A DNA stretch of 19,244 nt from contig LIHJ01000082.1 of the NCBI GenBank assembly GCA_001399805.1, forward strand, positions 1 through 19,244, read 5' to 3'. The notes under the pieces are model-generated. The model worked only from the letters and a program-made list of their open reading frames with translations. It was not told the origin of the DNA and searched no databases. This DNA comes from Candidatus Bathyarchaeota archaeon BA1 (lineage in GTDB: Archaea > Thermoproteota > Bathyarchaeia > Bathyarchaeales > Bathyarchaeaceae). The translations under genes and the position numbers were made by a program. Below, in pieces: positions 6,791 through 14,554 of the stretch (position 1 is its first letter; each line of letters begins with the position of its first letter).

Positions 6791-7977
6791 TCATGTGCGC
6801 AATTGGGTTGCCGCAGTCACACCGCGCTCTTTGTAAGAGGCTTCTATGGCTTCGTTAAAAACACGGCGTATCTCCCCTGGGGAAGCTGGCTCATCGAAGC
6901 CCCCTCGCCGAGTTCTGTGGCTTAACGCCATCTCAGCAACCTTAAGAATGTCCTCGGGCGTGACCTCCTCCCTCCCTTCGAAGGCAGCCAGCGTTTTCGC
7001 CGCCCTTAATATTATGATGTCTGGTCTATGGCCATCCACGGTGAGGCTTATGCATGCCCTGGCTACAGCGTCTAGTATTGCCTCTGGGATAACAACCCTA
7101 TTCAGGGCTTCTTGAGCCATAACGATTCTTTCCCTCAACTCCCGCTGCTGTTTTTCATATAGCTTTCTGAAACCCAACGGGTCCTCATCAAACTCAAGAT
7201 TCTTCTTGATGATCTCTACGCGGGCTTCCTTCTCAAAGATTCCAGTGACAGCGATGTGAAGGGCCAGCCTATCCAAAATTTGGGGTCTGAGTTCCCCCTC
7301 CTCTGGGTTCATGGTCCCTATGAGTATGAATCGGGAGGGGTGAGCAACCGAAACGGCCTCCCTCTCCACGACGTTCCAGCCTGAGGATGCGGCGTCCAGG
7401 ATGTCGTCCACGATGTGGTCGGGAAGCAGGTTGATCTCATCCACGTAGAGGATGTTTTGATTCACCTCGGCGAGCAATCCAGGCTCCAACGCGCGAATAC
7501 CCTCGCGAATGGCCTTCTCGATGTCTAGGGTTCCAATCACCCTATCTTCGGTAGCCCCAAGTGGTAGGGTGATCACACGCATCTTCCTCTTTTCGATGGG
7601 TAGGTTTTGGCCCCTCTCCAGCCTGCCCCTGCACTCATCGCACATATTGGTGGGGTCCCTGGGGCTGCAGTTGAAGACGCAGCCCGCCACCACCTCCACC
7701 CCAGGAAGGAGATCGGCTAGCGCATTGACCACCAGGGATTTTCCAGTGCCCTTCGTTCCTGTTAAAAGGGCACAACGGTGCTTTTCCCCGTGCCCTTCTG
7801 CCCACGAATAAGAACTCCGCCGATCCTAGGGTTGATTGCGTTTAGTATCAAAGCCAGCTTCAATGACTCCTGATTAACGAATGCGGTGAATGGGAATGAG
7901 ATGCGCTCAAACGACATGGCTCTATCCAGCTTTTGTTTCAAGGTTATATCTGATGTTGAATTTGAGTGGGCTCCCAT
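6791..7977 (-). pseudogene. ChlI-like AAA+ ATPase, frameshifted by a P-loop duplication
   Basis: The frame from ATG 7977 gives the normal N-terminus ([20 protein letters not shown], then [16 protein letters not shown]) but hits a stop at once (GTG CCC TTT TAA). The rest of the protein, from [10 protein letters not shown] onward, lies in another frame and runs to TGA at 6791. The junction repeats 44 bases that include the Walker A motif. Removing one copy restores about 380 residues, close to ChlI/BchI size: Walker A, four-Cys insertion, Walker [11 protein letters not shown] with intact Asp-Glu, sensor-1 [17 protein letters not shown] and a lid domain, with no VWA. It would be the ATP-hydrolysing partner of the plus-strand ChlD-like protein. 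Either ATG 7977 or ATG 7917 (which aligns with the start of the plus protein) could be the start. As it stands, the longest frame lacks a P-loop. A real lesion or an assembly error between the two paralogs are both possible. Confidence 0.8.
7580..7771 (-). repeat. Inverted 192-base near-identical block, copy B
   Basis: Reverse-complement partner of 4323-4514, with one mismatch in 192. Its outer edge at 7771 is exactly where the reading frame of the minus AAA+ gene breaks, so the block's arrival and the 44-base P-loop duplication (first P-loop at about 7797, second at about 7753) are probably one event. Confidence 0.95.
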
Positions 7978-8062
7978 AAATGTTTCTAAGAGAATTCCTA
8001 GCTAAACGACATAAAACTTAATTGCAGATCGCCACCAATACTTTTACATGGAGTGATTATGT
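7978..8062. promoter_or_regulatory. Shared divergent promoter region
   Basis: 85 bases between the diverging ChlI-like gene and tldD. One AT-rich core, ATAAAACTTAATT at 8010-8022, can serve as a TATA element on either strand, about 26-30 bases from plausible start points for both genes. GGAGTGA at 8050-8056 is the ribosome site of tldD. The two genes may be co-regulated (inference). Confidence 0.45.
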
Positions 8063-9511
8063 ATGTCGCTGGAGTTAGGAAGGAAGGCTCTCGATGAGGC
8101 TGCTGAAAGAGGTGCTTCCTACGCGGACATTAGGATTGGCGAGATTTTCGATGAGCATCTCACAGTAAGGAGGGGTGTTCCGGAGGAGGTCAGTCTTTTG
8201 CGGGCCAGTGGTTTCGGGGTGCGGGTTATTGTTAATGGTGCATGGGGGTTTGCTGGCTCGGTGGAGTTAACGCCAAAGGAGGTTCTGGAAATAACTCACA
8301 AGGCGATCAGCATAGCATCAGCAAGCTCGAGGCTGAAGAGGAAGGATGTCACCTTAGTATCAGTGGAGGCTCGAAAGGATAAATATTCGACGCCTATAAA
8401 GAAGGATCCCTTCGAGGTCCCCATAGATGAGAAGATGGATGTTCTCATGCAGGCGGAGCGGACCGTTGCTGAGCATTCCCCCCTCATCAAGTCTTCATCG
8501 GCCTTTTTCCGAGCCTTGCGTGAAAACAAGCTTTTCATGAGCAGCGAGGGTGCGGAGATCACCCAACAAATTACTTGGTGTGGTGGTGGGGTGGTGGGCA
8601 TCGCCATTAGGAATGGAGAGGTACAGCGGAGATCATACCCGAGCACGTTTCGGGGCAACTTCCACACAAGTGGTTATGAATTCTTCGAGTCGCTGAAGCT
8701 GGTGGATCGGGCAAGGGACGTGGGTCGAGAAGCGGTGTTGCTCTTAGACGCTGAAAAATGTCCCCCCATGGAAACCGACGTTATTCTCACCGGGGATCAA
8801 CTGGCGCTTCAAATCCATGAAAGCTGCGGGCATCCCACAGAACTTGATAGGGCGCTGGGCACAGAAGCCGACTATGCGGGCACCAGCTTCCTCACCCCGG
8901 ATAAGCTGGGGAAGCTTAGGTACGGATCTGAACACGTGAACATTGTAGCAGACGCCACCGTGCCAGAGGGATTGGGAACATTTGGCTATGATGATGAAGG
9001 AACCCCCGCTAAGCAAGTTTACTTAATCAAGAAGGGCATGTTCGTTGGGTATCAAACCTCCCGTGAAACGGCTGTTGAATTGGGGTTTGATGAAAGCAGT
9101 GGAGGCATGCGGGCTGACTCACCCTTGGCTCTCCCATTAATCAGAATGACAAACATCAACCTGCTACCCGGTGACTGGGCGGCTGAGGAAATCGTCGAGG
9201 ACACAAAGAGGGGGATCCTGATGTTCACGAATAGGTCCTGGAGCATCGATGACAAACGCTTGAACTTCCAATTCGGAACCGAAATCGCATGGGAAATAAA
9301 AAATGGGAGTAAAGAGAGGATAATCAAAAACCCCACATACACGGGTATCACCTCAGAGTTCTGGGGGGCCTGCGACGCCATAAGCAGAGACGACTGGATG
9401 ATGTGGGGCACCCCCAACTGTGGCAAGGGTGTGCCTGGGCAGATCATGTACGTGGGGCACGGCTGTGCCACAGCTCGCTTCAAAAACATAAGGGTGGGGC
9501 TCATTCAATAG
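8063..9511 (+). CDS. tldD: TldD-type zinc metalloprotease
   Basis: 482 residues. The TldD motif HESCGH (His252, Glu253, His257) supplies two zinc ligands and the catalytic Glu. The third ligand is expected to be Cys453 in NCGKGVPGQ. The N-terminal domain (GASYADIRIGEIFDEHLTV) and the GTFGYDDEGTPAKQVYLI and LIRMTNINLLPG segments are typical of the family. TldD works with TldE as a heterodimer that threads unfolded or small peptide substrates into a closed chamber; known bacterial substrates include the microcin B17 precursor and the antitoxin CcdA. The natural archaeal substrate is unknown. The start at ATG 8063 follows a GGAGTGA site. tldE begins 11 bases after its stop. It is divergent from the ChlI-like gene across a shared promoter region, which raises, but does not prove, a link between the protease and the AAA+ pair. 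Confidence 0.95.
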   Translation: MSLELGRKALDEAAERGASYADIRIGEIFDEHLTVRRGVPEEVSLLRASGFGVRVIVNGAWGFAGSVELTPKEVLEITHKAISIASASSRLKRKDVTLVSVEARKDKYSTPIKKDPFEVPIDEKMDVLMQAERTVAEHSPLIKSSSAFFRALRENKLFMSSEGAEITQQITWCGGGVVGIAIRNGEVQRRSYPSTFRGNFHTSGYEFFESLKLVDRARDVGREAVLLLDAEKCPPMETDVILTGDQLALQIHESCGHPTELDRALGTEADYAGTSFLTPDKLGKLRYGSEHVNIVADATVPEGLGTFGYDDEGTPAKQVYLIKKGMFVGYQTSRETAVELGFDESSGGMRADSPLALPLIRMTNINLLPGDWAAEEIVEDTKRGILMFTNRSWSIDDKRLNFQFGTEIAWEIKNGSKERIIKNPTYTGITSEFWGACDAISRDDWMMWGTPNCGKGVPGQIMYVGHGCATARFKNIRVGLIQ

Positions 9512-9522
9512 GGGTGATAAGA

Positions 9523-10896
9523 ATGGGGACCGAGTGGTTAATGGGATTTTCAGAAAAGGCTGTCCAGCTCGCCCTGAAGGAGGAGGTTAGCCAGGTTCAG
9601 GCCGCTTCATTCCTCTTGGACACGGCATTGACGCGCTTCGCCAACTCTCAGATTCATCAAAATGTTGCCAGCCGGGCTGGAGGGGTGGTGCTAAAGGTTG
9701 TACTGGATAAAAAGATTGGAATGTTGCGCTTCGCCACACTGGAGGAAAAACAGCTCGAAGATGCGGTGAAAAAGGCGATCAAAATTGCTGAGGTCACACC
9801 TCCCAACAAAGACTTCAGAAGCCTGCCCGAGCCCGAGAAGTGGGCTCCGATGGAAGGTGCCTTCGACGAGAACACAGCCGCCTGCAGCCCCGACTATCGA
9901 GCAGAGAAGGTCAAGGAATTGATAGGCACGGCACATTCAAAGTCGTTAAACGTTAAGGCGGTCGCGGGGTCCTTTTCAACAGGCTCAATAGCGTTCGCGG
10001 TTTCTAGTTCCTTGGGCGTTTCCGCCTTCGCTGAAATGTCTTTGGCTTCCATAAAGGCAACGGTAATTTCGGAGGTGGAGGGCTCTGAGGGCTTCGGATA
10101 CGCTGAGCAATACTCGAGATTTGTGAAGGACATCGACCCGATCCGAATCGCTGATGAAGCGGCTGGGAAGTCGGTGAACAGCGTGAAACCTGTGGAGATG
10201 CCCCCTGGCGAGTATGAGGTGGTTCTCTCCCCATTGGCCGTCAGCACCATCGTTGACTATCTGGGGTACATAGGATTCTCAGCAACCCCCTATCAAGACG
10301 GGGAGTCCTTCGTGAAGTATCACTTGAATGAGCAGGTTTTTGATGAGAAGATCAGCATGAAGGACGATGCCAGAGACCCCTGGAGCCTCTATGCCATACC
10401 AATCGATGGGGAAGGTGTTCCCAAAAGAGCCGTGCAATTGGTCGATAAGGGCGTGGTCTCTGAGCAGAGCATCTGCCATGACTCCTTCACCGCAGGGAGG
10501 GAGGGAAAAAGAAGCACTGGACACTCACTACCTCCGATCGCGCGGGGCATCCCAACACGACCCCTGCCCATGAACGTCATAGCGAGCCCTGGCGATGCCT
10601 CCCTAGAGGAGATGATCGCCGACACAAAACGCGGCATCTTCGTCACCAGATTTCACTACACCAATCCGGTGGAGCCCACCAAGGCCATACTCACAGGGCT
10701 CACCAGGGACGGAACCTTCCTGATCGAAAACGGCGAGGTCACCAAGCCCATCATGAACCTACGATACACGGACAGCATGCTCTCCGCCCTCAAGGATACC
10801 CCTATGATCAGCAAGACGCTGGAAAAAATAGATAGCACCACGGTTCCGTCCATGAAGCTGAGGAGGCTGAGGTTCACAGGGGTAACCAAGTATTAG
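9523..10896 (+). CDS. tldE: TldE/PmbA, partner subunit of TldD
   Basis: 457 residues from ATG 9523, close to E. coli PmbA (450). The start is chosen because GGGGTGAT at 9511-9518 is a good ribosome site just upstream; the open frame runs back to 9403, but that part overlaps tldD and has no TldE-like content. The protein has the family fold but no HExxxH, as expected of the non-catalytic partner. Typical segments are FLLDTALTRFANSQIHQNV near the N-terminus, ARGIPTRPLPMNVIASPGDA, IADTKRGIFVTRFHYTNP, and LTRDGTFLIENGEVTKPI near the C-terminus. It lies 11 bases after tldD, so the two are translated from one message. A T-rich stretch just after the stop (about 10925-10940) could be the terminator. 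Confidence 0.93.
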   Translation: MGTEWLMGFSEKAVQLALKEEVSQVQAASFLLDTALTRFANSQIHQNVASRAGGVVLKVVLDKKIGMLRFATLEEKQLEDAVKKAIKIAEVTPPNKDFRSLPEPEKWAPMEGAFDENTAACSPDYRAEKVKELIGTAHSKSLNVKAVAGSFSTGSIAFAVSSSLGVSAFAEMSLASIKATVISEVEGSEGFGYAEQYSRFVKDIDPIRIADEAAGKSVNSVKPVEMPPGEYEVVLSPLAVSTIVDYLGYIGFSATPYQDGESFVKYHLNEQVFDEKISMKDDARDPWSLYAIPIDGEGVPKRAVQLVDKGVVSEQSICHDSFTAGREGKRSTGHSLPPIARGIPTRPLPMNVIASPGDASLEEMIADTKRGIFVTRFHYTNPVEPTKAILTGLTRDGTFLIENGEVTKPIMNLRYTDSMLSALKDTPMISKTLEKIDSTTVPSMKLRRLRFTGVTKY

Positions 10897-11268
10897 AGAC
10901 GGCTCATAATCGAAAGCCTCTCACCATTTTTAACCCTTCTTCTTCAACCTTCGTTTCTTATCGGGGCACTATGATTTTTAGTAGCGATATTATGACTAAG
11001 CCGTTATTTTGTTACGCTATTTCATCTGATGCATGTGAGCCGAGAAGGTATCGGGTCGAGAAAGGCCTTCAACAGGCCTGGAGGGCTACAACCCAAATCC
11101 TGGTAAAGTGGGGTGAAGGCTATAACCGAACTTTCACATCCGAACCTGATTCCTCGTATCCCACGACAAAGACGATGAGTGGGATGGACAAGAAAGTGTA
11201 AGTTTAGAGGGCCAGGCAAAAAGAAAAGAGATATAGGGGGTGAATGAATACTAAATGAGGTGATCGAA
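10897..11268 (+). other. Gene-poor stretch after tldE
   Basis: 372 bases with no convincing gene. It opens with T-rich sequence suited to termination. A 76-codon frame at 10971-11201 has no recognisable domain and no ribosome site. A small hairpin (AGGCCT, 5-base loop, AGGCCT) lies at 11063-11079. The end carries the ribosome site for the decayed gene at 11269. It may be old gene debris. Confidence 0.4.
11257..11265 (+). promoter_or_regulatory. Full-length Shine-Dalgarno GAGGTGATC
   Basis: A nine-base match to the archaeal anti-SD, 3 bases before ATG 11269. The ATG frame runs only four codons before a stop, so this strong site marks the original start of the decayed retropepsin-like gene. 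Confidence 0.6.
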
Positions 11269-11915
11269 ATGGAGGCGGGTTGATGAAAAACTCTTTGAAA
11301 GATGGTTGGACGCTACTGAGGCGATGGAGACCCTATCATGGAACGAAGCACGGAGGGATTAAGTGAAGAGTATAGGTCGTATAGTGCATATCAGAGTTCG
11401 GAAGCGGATTGGGAGGATTATTCCCTTAAGGTTGTTACGTGGAGAAGTGAATTGGTCGTAAGGGTTAGGGTGAGACTTAAGCCAGTTAAGGGAAGACTTC
11501 ACGCCTCAATTGAGACGGCGGCCATAGCGAATGCTGGATACGAATCCGATGTACCAGAGGTTGTCATACCTGAGTTATTAGCGGAGAGACTGGGCCTCTT
11601 CCCTGAGCTACCCAGCGGGACTAGGATTGAGGCTTACCAAACAGCCGGTGGGGAAGTCAGGGTTCACTACATTCCAGACGCGTTGGAGACATCAGTTCTA
11701 ACTGAGGATAGGGTTGAGGGCCCGGTTCTGATAGGAGTAGCGATATAGGTGAGGAGGACGAAGTGCTACTCAGCGATAAGCTCATTGACGCGTTAAAGCT
11801 CGACCTGTGCTACGTGGGGAAGGGGCTTTGGAGGTTCGCGGACGAGCCCCCATCTATGATCAGAGGAAGCGTGCGTCCTGAGGAATGGGGACGGAGAGGA
11901 GAGCGATTTCGTTAG
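11269..11915 (+). pseudogene. Retropepsin-fold (clan AA) protein, three frameshifts
   Basis: Pieces of one gene lie in successive frames. MEA (ATG 11269) needs one G removed at 11276-11279 to join VDEKLFERWLDATEAMETLS and WNEARRD. One T added near 11362 joins LSEEYRSYSAYQSSEADWED and the main body (open to 11748). Removing TA at about 11738-11742 (ATATAGG to ATAGG) joins GEEDEVLLSDKLIDALKL, GKGLWRFADEP and VRPEEW, ending at TAG 11915. The three edits give a continuous 214-residue protein. The body (AIANAGYESDVPEVVIP, LAERLGL, TAGGEVRVHYIP, VLLSDKLIDAL, GLWRF) fits the archaeal aspartic-protease-like family. Where active retropepsins have D-T-G, this protein has N-A-G, so it was probably not a protease. 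Its location beside transposon debris supports real decay. Confidence 0.72.
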
Positions 11916-11951
11916 AGGTTTGAGAGGCGGTAGCAGGTTATTTTCTTAAAT

Positions 11952-12068
11952 TCACAGGCTTTGAGCCTCCTCGATGTATCGCTAAATGGCTCGAGCTGAG
12001 ACATCTCCAACGCTCTCAGCATAGTACCTTGGCACCCACAAGTGTCCATGCCAAGCTTCGTTATTCAA
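11952..12068 (-). pseudogene. tnpA: TnpA (Y1 transposase) C-terminal fragment
   Basis: Minus-strand translation gives EAWHGHLWVPRYYAESVGDV followed by SARAI, a TAG stop (11984-11982), then RYIEEAQSL and TGA at 11954-11952. The GHLWxPxYYxxxVGDVS and RYIEEQ pattern is the conserved C-terminus of IS200/IS605 TnpA. The N-terminal part, with the HUH motif, is missing, and the internal stop shows the fragment is dead. Confidence 0.7.
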
Positions 12069-12085
12069 ATGGGTGCCCAGAAAAC

Positions 12086-12176
12086 CATGCTTTCAAGTGT
12101 GGGATGAACGGGCTTAAATGTCCTCATGTGAGTTCGCAAGGAAGCTACCTGCTTTAGCGGGAGAAACGTAGCTTGA
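12086..12176 (+). pseudogene. tnpB: Probable tnpB 3' end
   Basis: Plus-strand pieces FKCGMNGLKCPHVSSQ (frame from 12086) and EATCFSGRNVA with TGA at 12174-12176 (the next frame) look like the tail of an IS605 TnpB, whose last codons commonly run through the terminal hairpin. The catalytic RuvC-like region is absent. The call rests on its position with the hairpin and the tnpA fragment; the peptide alone would be weak. Confidence 0.4.
12142..12174 (+). repeat. IS605-type right-end / omega-RNA hairpin
   Basis: Outer arms AAGCTAC (12142-12148) and GTAGCTT (12168-12174) pair perfectly. Inside, CTGC-TTTA-GCGG (12149-12160) forms a second stem, leaving a one-sided bulge GAGAAAC. The GGAAGC...TTTAG...GGGAG pattern resembles the subterminal hairpin at the 3' end of many archaeal IS605 elements, which is also the end of the TnpB guide RNA. 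Confidence 0.55.
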
Positions 12177-12362
12177 TTGAAATCGTGAGGAGAACGTGGA
12201 CCGAAATCGGCTAGACGTTTCCGTCAACACCAACGGCTTTGCAGCCTCTGAAAAAGGCAATTGAAAGCCATAGAGAGCCATATAGGTAAGGTGAGTAAGA
12301 AGTGATTGTTAATCCTAAGCTAAAGAAAAGGTCTTAACCCTAAGATTACGTAACTGTATGAC

Positions 12363-12424
12363 TTTAAAAAATTTATATTAATTAACGTGTTTATTATAGG
12401 TAGCGTTATCATTATTTCGAGGGG
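12363..12424 (+). promoter_or_regulatory. Promoter and ribosome site of oppD
   Basis: TTTAAAAAATTTATATTAA (about 12363-12381) contains a strong TATA box (TTTATATTAA, 12370-12379), about 55 bases before ATG 12433. GAGGGG at 12419-12424 is a workable ribosome site. So oppD starts a transcript here and is not read from an upstream permease operon. Confidence 0.55.
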
Positions 12425-12432
12425 CAATCGGC

Positions 12433-13392
12433 ATGTCGCTGCTTGAGGTAAGGAACTTAAAGACATATTACTTTCTTGAGGCTGGAGGTGTTGTGAAGGC
12501 TGTCGATGATGTCAGCTTTGAGGTGAACAGGGGCGAGCCCTTGGGTCTCGTTGGCGAGTCTGGCTGCGGCAAAACCACAGCCGCCATGTCCATCATGCGC
12601 TTAATAGAGCCCCCTGGCAAGATTGTTGAAGGTGAAGTACTCCTGGATGGCGACCAACTATTGGAGAAGACCGAGGAGGATATGAGGGAGATTCGATGGA
12701 AGAGGATCTCCGTAGTCTTTCAAGGGGCCTTAAACGCTTTGAACCCTGTTATTAAGGTGGGTGATCAGATCGCTGAGGCTGTCATGCTCCATGAGAGGGG
12801 TGTTGGGAAAGGGGAGGCTTTAGAAAGGGCTGCCGAGCTGCTTGAGTTGGTGGGTATTGAGCGCAAGAGGGTAAATCACTACCCCTTCGAGTTCAGTGGG
12901 GGCATGAAGCAGAGGACCATGATCGCGATGGCACTCGCCTGCAACCCCGAGTTGATCATTTTGGATGAGCCCGCAACAGCCCTTGACGTCATTGTGGAGG
13001 CGCAGGTCATCAGCCTCCTCAGGTCGTTGGAGCATAAGCTTGACCTGAATATGATGTTGATTACACATGATTTTTCGTTGGTTTCTGAGATTTGTAGGAG
13101 GGTCGCTGTCATGTATGCAGGTAAAATTGTGGAGTACGCTGACATACTCGCAATCTACAAAAAACCGCTGCACCCATACACCCAAGGCTTGGTTCGCGCA
13201 TTTCCCCGGGTTAAGGAGGCGAAGCGGCAGATGTTCTCAATACCGGGCTTTCCCCCAGACCTTGTTAACCCGCCTTCAGGGTGTCGTTTCCACCCGAGGT
13301 GCGCCTATACAAAGGATGTTTGCCGTGTGGAGGAACCTAAGATTATGGAAGTTAAGGGTAGACACTATGTTGCGTGTCATTTGATATCATAG
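12433..13392 (+). CDS. oppD: OppD/DppD-type peptide ABC transporter ATPase
   Basis: 319 residues. Walker A GESGCGKT (41-48), Q-loop [12 protein letters not shown] (95-106), signature FSGGMKQR (154-161, Phe and Met in place of the usual Leu and Gln), Walker B LIILDEP (174-180) and H-loop ITHD (His212). The C-terminal extension has the oligopeptide/dipeptide ATPase signature with four cysteines (C284, C290, C297, C315 in [14 protein letters not shown] and ACH), which in relatives can hold an Fe-S cluster or metal. It forms an ATPase heterodimer with OppF, whose gene follows directly. Substrates of the family include peptides, nickel and sugars; none can be chosen here. It has its own promoter, and no permease or binding-protein gene is in the window. 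Confidence 0.93.
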   Translation: MSLLEVRNLKTYYFLEAGGVVKAVDDVSFEVNRGEPLGLVGESGCGKTTAAMSIMRLIEPPGKIVEGEVLLDGDQLLEKTEEDMREIRWKRISVVFQGALNALNPVIKVGDQIAEAVMLHERGVGKGEALERAAELLELVGIERKRVNHYPFEFSGGMKQRTMIAMALACNPELIILDEPATALDVIVEAQVISLLRSLEHKLDLNMMLITHDFSLVSEICRRVAVMYAGKIVEYADILAIYKKPLHPYTQGLVRAFPRVKEAKRQMFSIPGFPPDLVNPPSGCRFHPRCAYTKDVCRVEEPKIMEVKGRHYVACHLIS

Positions 13393-13401
13393 GTGAATGT
13401 C

Positions 13402-14430
13402 ATGAAAAGTGAAGCATTTCAGAAGGATGCTCTGATTAAAGCTGAGGATTTGGTTAAGTGGTTCCCCGTTAGGATGGAACTCTTAAGGGTTCTTAGGAGA
13501 AGGGAACGACTATTTGGCAAACTGTTTGTTAGGGCGGTGGATGGAGTCAGCTTTCATATAAATAGAGGCGAGATCTTCGGCCTCGCTGGGGAGAGCGGGT
13601 GTGGAAAGACAACCACAGGACGCCTGCTTCTGAGGCTTGTGGAGCCAACAGGCGGCAGGGTCTATTATGGGGAGAGAGACGTTTTTTCTCTCGATAAGAG
13701 GGAGATGAGGACCCTTCGTCAGGAGATGCAGATAATCTTTCAAGATCCTTACGAGTCGATCAACCCAAGAATGACGGTCCACGATATTCTCACCGAGCCC
13801 CTTAGGGTTCATAAGCTTGTTGGAAGCAGAGAGGAGGAGCTTGAAAGGGTGATGAGGACCCTGGAGGATGTGGAGTTAACGCCACCCGAGGATTTCATTT
13901 TAAGGTTTCCCCATCAGCTGAGTGGTGGTCAGAGGCAGAGGATCGCTGTCGCGAGGGCCTTGATCTTGGGACCAAAGTTTATCGTGGCGGATGAGCCCGT
14001 TTCCATGCTTGATGTTTCGATACGGGCGGAGATTTTGAATCTGCTCTTGGAATTGAAGGAAAAATTTGACCTCACCCTGCTTTATATAACACACGACCTG
14101 GCCCTTGCCAGACACATGTGTGACAGGCTCGCCATAATGTACCTTGGAAAAATTGTGGAGATGGGCTCCATCGAAAGCGTTGTCAATGAATCCCTACATC
14201 CCTACACCGATGCCTTAATGTTGGCGGTTCCAGACCCTGACCCAGCTGGCGAACGATCGAAGGTTGTAATAAAGGGGGAGGTGCCCAGCCCGATAAGCCC
14301 GCCCTCAGGTTGCCGATTCCATCCGAGGTGCCCACAAGCCTCAGAGAAATGCGAAAGGGAGGAGCCTCCATTAATGGAAATGAGAAGAGAGCACATCGTA
14401 GCCTGCCACTATCCATTGAGGGTAGCATAG
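13402..14430 (+). CDS. oppF: OppF/DppF-type peptide ABC transporter ATPase
   Basis: 342 residues from ATG 13402. This start is preferred to the in-frame GTG at 13393 because AGGTGA at 13391-13396 is a ribosome site spaced 5 bases before the ATG and covers the GTG; the site overlaps the last two bases of the oppD stop, so the two are translationally linked. Walker A GESGCGKT (63-70), Q-loop [14 protein letters not shown], signature LSGGQRQR, Walker B FIVADEP and H-loop ITHD are all intact. The N-terminal insertion [20 protein letters not shown] is usual for OppF. The four-Cys C-terminal signature ([14 protein letters not shown] and ACH) is present. It pairs with OppD to drive uptake through a permease encoded elsewhere. 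Confidence 0.93.
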   Translation: MKSEAFQKDALIKAEDLVKWFPVRMELLRVLRRRERLFGKLFVRAVDGVSFHINRGEIFGLAGESGCGKTTTGRLLLRLVEPTGGRVYYGERDVFSLDKREMRTLRQEMQIIFQDPYESINPRMTVHDILTEPLRVHKLVGSREEELERVMRTLEDVELTPPEDFILRFPHQLSGGQRQRIAVARALILGPKFIVADEPVSMLDVSIRAEILNLLLELKEKFDLTLLYITHDLALARHMCDRLAIMYLGKIVEMGSIESVVNESLHPYTDALMLAVPDPDPAGERSKVVIKGEVPSPISPPSGCRFHPRCPQASEKCEREEPPLMEMRREHIVACHYPLRVA

Positions 14431-14439
14431 TGTCAGCTA

Positions 14440-14459
14440 CCCACGAATAAATTCATGGG
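14440..14459 (+). terminator. Inverted repeat after oppF
   Basis: CCCACGAAT, two bases, ATTCATGGG: nine-base arms with one mismatch, starting 10 bases after the oppF stop. It could form a hairpin at the end of the oppDF message. There is no T-run after it on the plus strand, so terminator function is uncertain. Confidence 0.35.
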
Positions 14460-14554
14460 CTTGCAACTCCAAGGTGGTTTGACGCCATCTTTCAACCTCT
14501 TCATCTTGCCAAACTCGCCTATTGACGGAGGCGTTCACCTGAGGAAGCTGACCC

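Larger units (their letters stand above)
11916..12362. mobile_element. Internally deleted IS200/IS605 element
   Basis: The minus strand carries the C-terminal end of a Y1 transposase (tnpA). The plus strand, immediately right, carries the end of a tnpB-like gene and its terminal hairpin. In IS605 the two genes diverge, with their 3' ends facing outward, so this arrangement is what remains after loss of the middle (both N-terminal parts). Exact element ends are not visible. Sequence from about 12180 to 12362 has short open pieces (such as TALQPLKKAIESHREPYR near 12233-12283) that I cannot assign. Confidence 0.6.

Noticed and set aside
9403..9522. Upstream extension of the tldE frame
   Set aside because: It overlaps tldD, has no TldE-like residues, and a good ribosome site precedes ATG 9523.
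11063..11079. AGGCCT hairpin
   Set aside because: Six-base arms of a self-complementary word are easily found by chance; no gene or T-run is beside it.
10971..11201. 76-codon frame in the gene-poor stretch
   Set aside because: No ribosome site, no domain and a mixed composition; kept only as part of the unexplained stretch.
11763..11915. Separate small gene starting at GTG 11763
   Set aside because: Its peptide (VLLSDKLIDAL, GLWRF) is the natural C-terminus of the retropepsin-like protein upstream, so it is a frameshifted part of that gene.
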